Origin: Monosiga brevicollis MX1
Lineage: Eukaryota > Opisthokonta > Choanoflagellata > Craspedida > Salpingoecidae
Assembly: GCF_000002865.3 (NCBI RefSeq)
Contig: NW_001865043.1
Span: 851,261 to 897,871 of the forward strand
Direction of reading: 5' to 3'
DNA length: 46,611 bases
The translations under genes and the position numbers were made by a program. Of this stretch, positions 32,208 through 43,200 are shown piece by piece (the first letter of the stretch is position 1; every line of letters starts with the position of its first letter). A model generated the notes under the pieces. It searched no databases, was not told where the DNA came from, and saw only the letters and a list, made by a program, of their open reading frames with translations.

Positions 32208-33953
32208 TGTGTTGGTGGGTGTAAAAGCGCAAAGGCCAGGCACACGCCGTTTCCGTTGTAGTGAAGGTGTGGGGGGGTGTTCCTCGGTTTCTTTTCGGTT
32301 GGCAGCGTGACGGATTGCCGGCGGCACGTTCCCGACTCGACCACGAGGAGAAAGTCGGCGGTGGGCGCGCCCGCGCCGCCTAGGTTGTGTCTCTTCCCCC
32401 CGTCCAATGCAGGCACGCGGCGGGCACTCGATGCACAACTACTTTTCTTATTTCTCCTTTGGCGCTCACACACACACGCACACACACACGCACACGCACA
32501 CGGGGGCTGAGCGGCGCAGTTGTGAGTCAAGAAATGGCCACTTTTTCACGCACACACACACACACGTAGTGAAGCTGAGAGAATGGCTTGCAATGCAGAT
32601 GTGTTCAACAGTCACAAGAAAAATACGACACATGGTCAGAGAGTTGCGCACCGCCAGCGTCACCAACACACGAAAACGCTCGCAACTCTCAAGTAACCCA
32701 GAGAGTAGGGGAAGATGATGACTGACTGTCAGAGAAAGAGAGCCAAGCAGATCAAAAGCCAGAGAGAGTGCCACCATGTAAATGAAATTGGATGAAAAAT
32801 GTGGAGAAAGAGAGAAAAGAAAAAAAAGTTTGCACGAGGGCTCGAGCCCTTGTGGTGCGCGACACGGGGTCTTGCGATGGCGACCTGACCTTTTGATCGA
32901 GAAGAGGGTCAGACTGCCAAGATGCGACCAGTCACTCATACTCAAAGAAGGGTCAGCCGTCACCTGGCCGGGCAGATCAGAACGGATAGTGGTGTTTGTA
33001 CACAGCGCCGACCTCCAGGTCGCCTGATCTTTGTGTGCCTCGCGTGTGTATTCGGATCTATGTATGGGGTTTTTGATGTCAGGTGTGGTGTTTTCTGCTG
33101 AAGTCGCCATGCTATGAAACGCAAATGTGTGGCGCTGACAGCATTGAGGTATGATTAGTGCTAAGTGAGCTCTGTGCGTGTGTGGTGGATGAGCGGCGCT
33201 GCCGTCAGCCGAGGCCTGCATCACACCACATGCCCCTTTTTGATGCGATGCGATACACACGCCATGCGCCCACCAAAGGGTCGTGGGCACATTTTGTGAT
33301 CAGGCATGTCAACCGAGTTACATGGATTCTGAATGATCAAACCCGCCACCAAACAAAAGAATTTTTGTCTTGCACAAAAAAAAAAAAAAAAAAAAAAAAG
33401 TAACCCGCTGTGCAATGTCACAGTCAAGCTGATTCTATCACGAACTGTGGTCGGTTTGAATCGACGCTTATGAATTCTCATCTAGTGGAGGCTGGTCTCG
33501 GACCCACTGGGCGACCTTGGCCCCCTCTCCAAATTGCTGCCAGAAATGAATGCGATCCGACTGTGACACAAAGATGAAGCCCGTGTGCACGAGTAAAAAG
33601 CAAGATGCCATGAGCGAGCCATTCGCTTCTCGTTTCCGTCATCGCGAGCCTTGACACCACGCAAAGCCTGTGGGTTGAGTCACCTTGTGAAAGGGGCGCC
33701 AGCCTGGTGGATGCTGACACGTATCCGCATGCGGCTCCCCGCGCTCCAGATGGGCGATCCAACTACACAAACAAACACGCACGACCATAGGATCAAACAC
33801 CATTCCGCAGTCCAGGTGAGGTCCGCAGGGGCAGTGCAGCGCAACTGCCAAGTAGCTAGCGAAGGAAGCTGGGAGACGCAGGACGCACGCTGTTGACTCG
33901 AGCATAGTCAGCATCCGCTTATTCGAATCAGGCCAGCAACGGTGAATTTGCAG
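32208..33953. other. Gene-poor 1.7 kb with AC repeats and an A24 tract
   Basis: AC-rich stretches lie at about 32466-32503 and 32550-32566, and A24 at 33376-33399. Short frames on both strands match no family. It lies between two minus-strand genes and includes the sestrin promoter. Confidence 0.5.
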
Positions 33954-36287
33954 CTACATGGGAATCGGCGTTGCATAGTCGTTGAGCTGCTTGCAGAAAA
34001 CGCGTGTACAACATGGGCCCTGTGGAGGAACGCGGACCTGCTGTGTGGCTGGTAGATGATAAACGGCCTTGGGAGAGACGTAGTTACGATCCTTATCGCT
34101 AATCTGAAAAGGCCGCATCGAATATCAGGTTGTCTGCCAGGCCCGTGTCTCTGGCAAAGCCAAAACTCGCAAAACATACCATGTCCTGAAGCGTGACGTT
34201 GTGGCCCCTGGCGTAGCGCACCTGCACAGCGCCCCTCCGTCAGAATTGGCTGAACACAAAGCGCCGCGCCAACAATATACACCGTGCCAACATTATACGC
34301 CGCCAACGCTGGCGCACCTGGGGTAGGCTGCAATCCCGCTTCACATTGTGGCGCAGCAAAGTATAACAGGCTATCGCTGGGTCCTCTTGCCGCTGCCAGA
34401 TGGATACCCCGTGACCACCCAATGCCCAAGCCCAAATGATGGTGATGATCAAGGTACAAAGTTTTCAACGGTAATAAAACTCTCACAACCTGGCTGTGCG
34501 GGCCGAAAAATGCCGTGCGGAGGAAGCCTGGTCCCGTACCAACGAGGGGCATGGTACGCCTGACTTGACGCACCTTCTGGCGTAGCAAGTCCGGAAAGCG
34601 TAGGCCTGGGGTTGGCGGGTTGTAAATCAAAAACTCATCCACATCAATCGAGTACACCTGGTCAAAGGACACCAAATAACCGATACCCATTTCCCGGTCT
34701 CAAGTGTCAGCGTGTGACGACCCATCGAAAAAGAGGAGCGATCAAGAGGCACATATCAAGAGAGGCACATATCAAGAGAGGCACATATCCCGGCACAGGC
34801 ATCCACGCACCCACTCGTAGGCATATCGTGCGCGGTCCGTAAAGTCCGCCAAAGCCAAAGACTTGCCAAATTTGTAAGTTTGCAATGGCGAGGGCCACTG
34901 AATGACGGTAGCTGAGACACCGGGCGGCGGGTGTAGCCCGTTTTCGGAAGCATTCACCCAGCTCTCGTTTGTATAGAACGTGAAGTGGGTTACATCAAAG
35001 TGATCGCGATAATAGCGCATAAACTGCTCAAGAATCGGCGTCACGTGGTGCATGATGCCGACCACCACGCCGTGCTCTGCCAACTTGGTCTTGCGGGGCA
35101 ACACGAGCGGCTCAAAGGTGGATAATTGACACGTCGCCTCGCACGGCCCCGCCTGCGAATTGGACATTCAAACCGGGTGCAGCATCGCAGGGAACAAGCG
35201 CCAGGACGCGAATGAATCAAGCCCCCCACCCGGCACACAGCTCAAATCAGTGATATCCCATCCAACAAGGCAGGCAGCCTTGCCCAGTCCAGCATGTAGC
35301 CCGGACGATGCTGAGGCACGTACCCGCACTCGTAGCCAGGGCTTGTTCATGGGAGCCACGGCCGAGCTCCGGGCCAAAGGAGGCGTGTTGCGCAAAGTTT
35401 GCCAGCGGCCTGTAGCAGTGTCCCAAACAATGTTTGAATAGAGCTCGTTGTTCGCGGGACGCACGGCCTCAAGTCCTGAGGCAGCCAGCTGCGGCAATGG
35501 ACACCAGACTTTGGCGAACGCCGAGGACAACGGCCGCGTTCGCGCCGTCACCTCGTACCTGCCACAGCAGCATGAACGCGGGCCATCAGTATCCCTCAGA
35601 GGGTCGGTGCGGGCACGATACCGATCATATCCAGAGCAATCGGACAATACCAGCGGTGATTGCGCAGGGTTTCAAAGCGAGTGGACATGGCCTTGGTCCA
35701 CAGCCGGTTCTCCGTCGCCGTCTCTGCGGGGCCGACGCCTAGGACAACAGCGGCCATTGCAACACAGTCGTGCACGCCCGCAAGCGGCTGCTTTATTGAG
35801 AGGCAAAGACTTTATGCGGAGGGTGCGGTACGTCAGGCCAGGGCAAAGCTGCTTTCCCTGCCCATTCTTGCGCCAACTCACCGCATCCCAGGAGTTCGAC
35901 GCGAACGGGGTGCTTGCCGTTTAAAACCAGCTTGTGGGCCTCCACGAAGAACATCATGCCAAGCTGGTTGTTGCTGTTGCGCATGACCACGGCCGAGACC
36001 GGATGGATGAGGTTGTCCATCTCCTTGGCTCGACATGGAGCGCCACAGTCGATGGAAGCCGAAGGCAGCAGCAGCTTCAAGTAGTCGGGCAACTCAACCA
36101 GCTCGGTACTCCGCCACGTGACATTGCGCCCCCGCATTCGCACAAAATTCTCCATCTGCGAGAGGAGCTGATGTGCCGAGGTTGCCACTAGAGGCTCGTC
36201 TTCTATCACTTGCTCTTCCTCGGCTCCCACCCCTGCACCAACAAGCAGGAGGACCGCAAGAGTGGACCAGGTCGCTAGTCTATGCAT
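33954..36287 (-). CDS. Glycosyltransferase family 92 (DUF23)-like secretory-pathway enzyme, 8 exons
   Basis: Exons (minus): 36287-35882, 35738-35651, 35558-35324, 35152-34811, 34657-34490, 34392-34318, 34221-34180 and 34103-33954, giving 501 aa. A signal peptide or anchor is at residues 1-22. The first 270 residues are a divergent N-terminal part. Then come H-H-V-T-P-I-L-E-Q-F-M-R-Y-Y-R-D-H-F and T-H-F-T-F-Y-T-N-E, the GT92 opening (a loop where a 'YHRLLGVDHFYIYDN' consensus lies), and A-Y-E-W-V-Y-S-I-D-V-D-E-F-L, whose DVD is the metal site. F-F-G-P-H-S follows, as in W-x-x-F-G. The usual K-S-I-V block is not clear, so exons 5-7 are tentative. GT92 enzymes add galactose to core fucose or related glycans in animals; the acceptor here is unknown. 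Confidence 0.72.
34743..34789. repeat. Three tandem copies of a 16-bp unit in a GT92-like intron
   Basis: The unit is AAGAGAGGCACATATC, nearly three times in the intron 34658-34810. The outermost copies differ slightly. Confidence 0.8.
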
Positions 36288-36822
36288 CTTGGCGAAGCGC
36301 TTGACAAAGACGCCACAGCTGCTTCAAGCGACCACGCTGTATGCACGGCCACCCAATAGCTAACATTAAATCCGAGGCCTCGACAGCACAAGCATTGACC
36401 AGGGGTTCAAGAATTGCCGTCAATATCCGTGCTACTTTGCAAAGACCTTCCTTGGTTGCCAGCGCGACGCTTTTTGCATGCTTGCACGCTCGAACCCTCT
36501 CGTTTCTTTTCACAAATCACATGTCAACAATAAGCTGAAATTTTGACATGTGAATTAGCATGAAATAATGGGCCTGAAGACTGGCAAGCGCCCTCGGGGC
36601 AACTTGCTGGCTGCACCTTACTTGTTGAAAGTTGTATGAGGGTCAAAATGCTTGACAACGCCAAGCGAAAAACTGCGTCAGAAGTACGAAGTTATGAAGG
36701 CTATATGCAGGAGGTTGTGGGGAACACAAGCGCAAATCCCCGCCGACCCTTTAAAAACAAAAATTCGCCACAATGTGCAAACCTTGCGACTCGTGACCAG
36801 TGGCCAGAAAACATGAATGACA
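36288..36822. other. Intergenic between two minus-strand genes
   Basis: 535 nt. It holds the 3' flank of the receptor kinase and the 5' flank of the GT92-like gene. No gene was seen. Confidence 0.5.
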
Positions 36823-37221
36823 TCACAACAGCAGCGACACCTTGCTGGGCACAACCAAGATGCCATGACCGGCCGGACACGTAAAATAAGTATAGCCCTG
36901 TAGCCAAACAGACAGCAAGTTGGAGGGGTCAGCGAAGCGATTGATACCAACACGCACAAAGAGTGCTGCATGAGGAGAGGCAGGGCCGCCCATATGTTCG
37001 GTGCACGTCTCGGGAACACGGTTGAAACAGCGTGCGACCGTCCCTGGGATTACAAAAAAAACTCACCGACACAGTGCCATCGTTGCGGCCTTCGGGTTCG
37101 TCCAGTTCGACGCCGCAGCGCACGCCACCCTTCTCGTGGTGATGGCCATAAAAGCGAAGGTAGCCGAGCGAGCGATAGCCTTGCACCACGACACGCTTGC
37201 CAATGTCATGCTCGGCCACAA
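36823..37221 (-). other. CAP-Gly domain exons of the receptor kinase
   Basis: Two exons (37221-37067 and 36897-36823) encode H-D-I-G-K-R-V-V-V, G-V-R-C-G-V-E-L-D-E-P, then G-R-N-D-G-T-V-S (the canonical G-K-N-D-G with K to R) and G-Y-T-Y-F-T-C-P-A-G-H-G-I-L-V. CAP-Gly domains bind EEY/F tails of tubulin, EB1 and CLIP-170. Stop is at 36823-36825. Confidence 0.85.
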
Positions 37222-40200
37222 CTACGCACACAAATACAAACACAAAGCCAGACACATTTGATGAATGCTCTTGCTCCCAAGTTTGCACCCAGACCAGACA
37301 ACTACAAACTCAACTCTAGGACATCAAACAGCAACTGTTTCCAAGACTCAAGCAGACGCACCTCGCTGTTCTTGGGGCGCCGTCGTGTCCATGTTGCCAT
37401 AAAAGTCATCCTGCCACAACAGTACATCAAACGTACACGATGACACCACATGCACGACAGGCGCAAGCGCACACCGCTACAGAGAACGCCATGTGATGCA
37501 GTGTGACTCCGAGACGTACCGCAGCAGCACCCGAAAGAATGGAGGCACTGCCTTCTGAAAAACCGCCCTCGGAGAAGCCGCCCTCGGAAGACTGAAAGCT
37601 GCTGCTCTTTTCAATTCCTCGCCGAGGACGCACCGTGGACGTGGCGCCAATCATCCCAGCGCCATCAAACCCGGTGGACTCAAAGTCCGGGTCCACAGAG
37701 GCCTCCGCCGTGTCCTGCGTGGGCTCTCCGCCTCCCAGGTCGTACAGCGCCATGCCTTCGCCGTCCCCTCCGACTGTGTCACTGGCAAATGTATCGTTTG
37801 CACCCATATCATAAAGGGCCATACCATCATCTGAGCCCATCAACCGCGCCTCAAGATAGCTCTGATCCACACTGTCTTTGTAGCCGCGGTTTCCAACACG
37901 ACGCGGAACGGCGGGTGTTTCTTGCGTTGATGAGTTGCCAACGCTCAAGTACTCATCTGCATCATCTGCAGTAAGCGGTGCATCAATACAATACGCACCC
38001 AACCAGTGAGGCGCCAAAGAAACATGGGGGGGCAGGACAGTTGGAGACAGTTGGAAGGTCAGAGAGGAGGCCAAAGCAAATGGAATAGCTGTCTTCTCAG
38101 TTCAAAACCATGTTCACCTGCCCAAGCTACTTTCATACCGCCCTCACTCACCCTCGCCCCTCCTTGCCTCCCTTCGCCTTCCTCGCCTAGCTCGTGATCC
38201 ACCAAAGTATACTACCCACAAGCAAGATCCAAACGCACCTCCGTCAAGGGACATGCTAAGAAGCTCTTCCAGGCGCTCGACAACTCCACTAAAGTCGGGG
38301 CGCTCCTTGGGATTCATACTCCACATGTCATTCAACAGGTCACAGAGCTCCGTGGGCGTGCCTGTGGGTGGCTGCAGCTTATAGCCGGCACACACCTCCA
38401 CCCACACCCGCTGGTTGGACCAGCCGTCGTAGGGCAAAGCGGCTCTGGTCAAGATCTCATAGAAGAGGATTCCACCGGCCCAAACATCACTCTTTTCGGA
38501 AAACTTGCGCTCCTCCATGGCCTCAGGCGCCGTCCATCGAATAGGGATCTGGCTCGAGGTGGCACGGTAATATGTCTCCTCGGCGCCGCCGTCTGCTTCA
38601 CGCGCCAAGCCAAAGTCGGCCACCTTGGCCGTCAGGTCCGAGGACACGAGCACGTTGCGGGCAGCCACGTCGCGGTGCACAAAGTTGTAGGCATGAATGT
38701 GCTCCAGTCCACGGGCAGCATCCAGAGCAAAGCGGAGCTTTTGGTGTTGTGTCAAATCGTGCTTCTCAAGATAGCCCTTAAGGGCGCCCTTCTCGCAAAA
38801 CTCAATGACGACCAAGATGGGTCGACCCACGGTTACCACGCCCACAAGTTTGACAACGTTACGGTGATTGAACTGAGCCATCACGGCAGCTTCTTCCAGC
38901 AGCTCTTGACGCGCTTTCTCATCAGCGGCATCGTGCAAGCTCTTGACAGCCACCAAAAAGCCAGGGTTCGGCGGTTCTTCCAGTAAACCCTTGTAGACAA
39001 GACCAAAAGCACCCCGGCCCAGTTCCTCAAGCAAGGTCAGACACTGGCGACGCAGCTCACGCGGCACTTTAACGTCGCCGTCAGAGTTCTTGAGCTGATC
39101 AATCATAGCAAAGACCTGGTCCCAATCCGCGGGCTGTCGGCGGCGCTGACGCTGCCGATATAAAACCAGCACCAGCACGAGCACCAAGAGCAGGAGGAGG
39201 CCAGCGCCGGCACCCGCACCGATGAGGCTGGTGCTGTCCTGAGGGTTAGCCGAGCCCTGTCCGCTGGCAGTGTTGTTGCTGTTGGTAGCAGCGGTGACAT
39301 CGACGTGAACAACACAAGTCACAGCGTTGTTCGCAGCGTCGCTCACCACGATAACCACGGTAGTTCGTCCTGTAGGCAAGGCTGCTGCCGTATTATTGTC
39401 TGATACAAACACGCTGCCACTGTTGTCCTCCGCCAAGGGCAAAGTATAGTTGTAGACAACGTTGGGCGAGGCGGCCGTGCTCACCAACGCAACCGGGGAC
39501 GTGGGGCAGATGACGCGCGGAGGCTGCTCGTCTCGCACAACCACCGGCACCATCACGGTCTGAGAATTGCCATAGGCATCGCGTACCGTCGCGTTGACAG
39601 ACGCAGAACCGATGGGCACCTGAACCTGCTGATTGCCGGGTGTGATCCAGGTCAGAGGAAGGCCTGAGTTGTCATCGAGCATTTGCAGCAGGCCACTGCG
39701 GTTTACTGTCGCATACGCCTGGTCCTCGTCGGCCACAACAATCATATTGCTGGCCGGCGTCAACACAGGAGGGGTCTCATCTTCAACTGAGAGCGCAAAA
39801 CTGCACGTTGTGCTTCGGCCGTAGTAATCTCGAACCACGTACTTGATCTGCAGGGGTGGTGTGTGGGGGGCGAGGATCGAAGCCAGAAGCGACTGCGCCA
39901 ACGTGATGGCCGTGACATTACCCGTGCTGCCAATCAGGTACTGCTCAAGGGGTGGGTCGGCGAGACGAATGTCGTCTGAATAGGTGGGCCGAGGCCAGGA
40001 AAATGCAACGGCGTTGGAATTGCTCGGCAACACGCGCGTCAGGTTACTCGAACAACCGTGCAGAGTTGGATCCACAAAGTCGGTGATCAGCAGGAAGGGC
40101 GACGAGTTGATCGGCAGCGGCCCGTCCAGACCACGAGACAGCAAGAAAAAGCTACTTGTGTCCAGGGTCAGCTGGCTGGTGACGGAGGCCAGCGCATTTG

Positions 40201-43200
40201 CGTACTGGATCTTAAGCTGCACTCCCGTAAAGTTGAAGCGACAGTCAAAGGTTTGGGTGCGCGCGCGCACCCACAGCGTCGAACTCGCCCCATCGCCGCG
40301 AATTCCAACATTGGCCGAAGTGAGCACCGTTTGCGCCAACGGTGCCACACAGCTTGCTGCATCCTGCTCGAGAATTTGCAGATTAAAAAATTGATACGAA
40401 AGAGAGACTCCATCTACCGGGGCCACAGCCACGGCAGCGTCCAGGTTCCAGTTCATGCTGATGTCAAAGAAACTGATGAGCTCATCCCCATCAGGCCGCA
40501 CCTCGATGGCCTCGCCCCCGGGGGTCGTCAGATTGATGATGACTGAGCTGTAAAGACTCAAATCCACGCTGGGGACGGAGAGGCTTGCGTCGAAGACGTC
40601 CACCAGGTCGTACTGCTCATAAATCACGTCCGAGAAGGGACGGGTTACGCTTTGGCCTGATAAGGCAAGGTCCAGGTCTGCGGCGATGACAAGCGGCTCC
40701 CCCGCAAGCTCGAGGACAACGGTGAACTCGCACGTCGCAGTACGACCACTCAGATCCACGGCCGTGTAGATGACGTTGAAGGGAGAGTCCGTCATGTCCA
40801 GGGTATCACCTGGGGCATAGTTGGAATGGGTTTCCCGCAGGCCCACGTTATCTGTGGCCTGCGGCTCAGTCCAGTCTGCAGTGGTGCTCAGCGTTGGCTG
40901 AGACACGAGATATGTAATCCGCCCAGTTGGGCAACCAACCCAACGCGGGTCCACGAGGTCTTCGAGTGCCAGGTATTGCGCCAAGAGAAGGTCCTGCTCG
41001 GAACTCGTCGTGACACCGTACTCAACGCCCATGATGGCAGCAGTGGGTTGATAGACAGCGGCGGCACGACGGCGGCGATCGATGGAACCAGAACCCAGGG
41101 AAGCAAGCGGCAGCACAATATCCACCGCTTCCCAAAATAGCTCTTCTGCCAGAGCTGAAGACCGCGCTGCAATACGCAGGCATCGTTCGTCGTCCAGAGC
41201 ACCCGAACCTTGGTCAGTAAAGGAAACTTGAGCCGACGTGGCGAGAGAAATGGTGGCGGGCAAGCTGACAAAATTGTCCTCCTGGCCCGTGAAGGTACCG
41301 GAACTGCACCAAATAAGGTCGATATCCACATGGGCCGACACGTTCGCATGGCGAGTGAGCGTAAACGGACGCCCGCTGGGGCTGCTTACACCAATTGCCA
41401 AATCCTCATCAAATAGCGAGCCGGTGATTGAGAATGTAGGCGGGGTTAGCATGCCCAAGACGGACTCAAAGTCCTCCAAGAAGAGGTCTTGTGAAGCCTG
41501 TCGCGAGAGCAAGTTGCGATGCCGCAGCTGACGAGCCTGTAAGTCAAAGCCTCGACGCACAGTGATGGAGAAGTTGCAAAATGGCCGAGTGCCCAAATCG
41601 GGCTGCGGTCCCATGAAGAAGAGTGCCGTCGTGCCAACGGGATACTCCTCGTTGGGAGGCATGTTGGTGGCCTCGTAGGCCGCGCCGCCAGGCAATGTAG
41701 GCTCTGTCACCTCGATGGTGGCATGCGATGAGGAAGTCGCAATGTAATAAACCCCGTCCGAGGGGCATTGAATAAAGTCCATGAAGACCAGCGAGATGGT
41801 CCGTCTGGAGGAGCAACCTCCGTCGATGAGGCCCGTGGTCAGCTGACAACGCACTCGGCTGTCCGTGGCTTGAACAACCACAGTGCCGTAGCTAGCCTCG
41901 GGTTGTCCCACGATGAAGAGTAAGCCGGTCGAGGCGTCAACAGTCACATAGCTGGCCGCACCGCCCGAGGACTCGGCGATGTGGTAGGTCACGCTGAGAT
42001 TCGACTGGTCAGGATAAGCAGAGGCATTAAGAATGATTGTACCCTGGGCCAGGGTGGTGGAAACGGTGCGAGAGGCAATTGTGTTGTAGAACTGTGGCGG
42101 GGTAACGGCCGGAACGCATTGCAATGAGTCTTGCACGTAGTTGACCGCACATGCTTCGCAAGTTTGCATTTGGAAAAAGTGGGCGCTAGGCAAGTTGCGA
42201 TAGACCGTGGTGGAGAATCTGGAAGGAGGGAAGAAAAACAGACACCGTCCAGGATGATACAGTGAGACAACACTTGGTGCCAGGAAAGGAAATGGAGAAG
42301 AAGAGAGAAAAACAAAGGAGAGGGGGGGCCGAGACACCTTGCAGCCCTGGAAACGTACGCTGATTTGAGGCAACACTGGCCCGCAATGTCTGATGAAGCA
42401 GCAACACTATAAATGGTAAAGGCTACGCAGGAGGCATCCGCACTGCAGCGATCTCGGCAGTCGTAGATGACCTCCTGGTCAGATTGATAAGCGACAGTGG
42501 GTGCATAGCACGCTGCTCCGGTCGAGGTTGGAATGCCAGTCATGGTTCGCGGCTCGCCATCAGCACGAAGGTACAGAATTCCATCATAGGCTGGCTGGCT
42601 GACGCAACGGGCACAAGCGCTATCCGTGCACGAACAGCTACTGCCGGTCTCAGAATCGCTGCCAGCCACACACGTGACCAAATCAACGCAGACGCGATCC
42701 GTGGTTGGGGTTGGTGCCTTGACGGCCAGCTCTGTGCCACAGTCCGTGGCAGAGAGACATGACGTGGCGTAAGCGGAAGGCTGATACTTGCCACTCGGGC
42801 AAGCCTCGCACTTGCGATCTGATGCTACGGTTGGAGCAACGGCCTCGTAGGTGCCGGCCGTGCATGTCGTGTGGGGCGCACACGACGTCAGCGTCGCGTC
42901 GCGATAGTATCCTTGCCTGCAAGCCTAAAGTACAACCATACGTCACCATGAGGAGATGAGGCGGCATCGAATCGCAGCGATCACCACACGGTATGCTTGG
43001 GCCAGCCCTTGATGCCTGCCACACTTCGCAACGTGTAGCGGAGCTAATAAGCAAGCAAGCAAGCATACCTCGCACACGCGGTTTGAGATGAGAGTGGGGG
43101 CCGTGTACTCCTCCTCACCGACGCTGCAAACGGTCACCGGTTGGCATTGCGCAGCGTTAATGGCGGAGCTGAAGGTAGCACCCAGACTACAGCTCTGGCA

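Noticed and set aside
32466-33290. 274-codon minus-strand frame
   Set aside because: Starts at a non-ATG codon, runs through AC repeats and has no recognisable domain.
33428-33470. tRNA-like T-arm
   Set aside because: A short GTCG/CGAC stem with a T-rich loop, but the loop lacks the conserved C and no acceptor or anticodon arm can be paired.
34222-34317. Readthrough of the 96-nt stretch between GT92-like exons 6 and 7
   Set aside because: Reading through it continues into a different frame from exon 7; GT-AG removal keeps phase.
36823-37221. Separate small CAP-Gly gene
   Set aside because: No promoter gap or stop separates it from the receptor tail exons, and splice phases run on without a break. 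Kept as part of the receptor, with a test stated.
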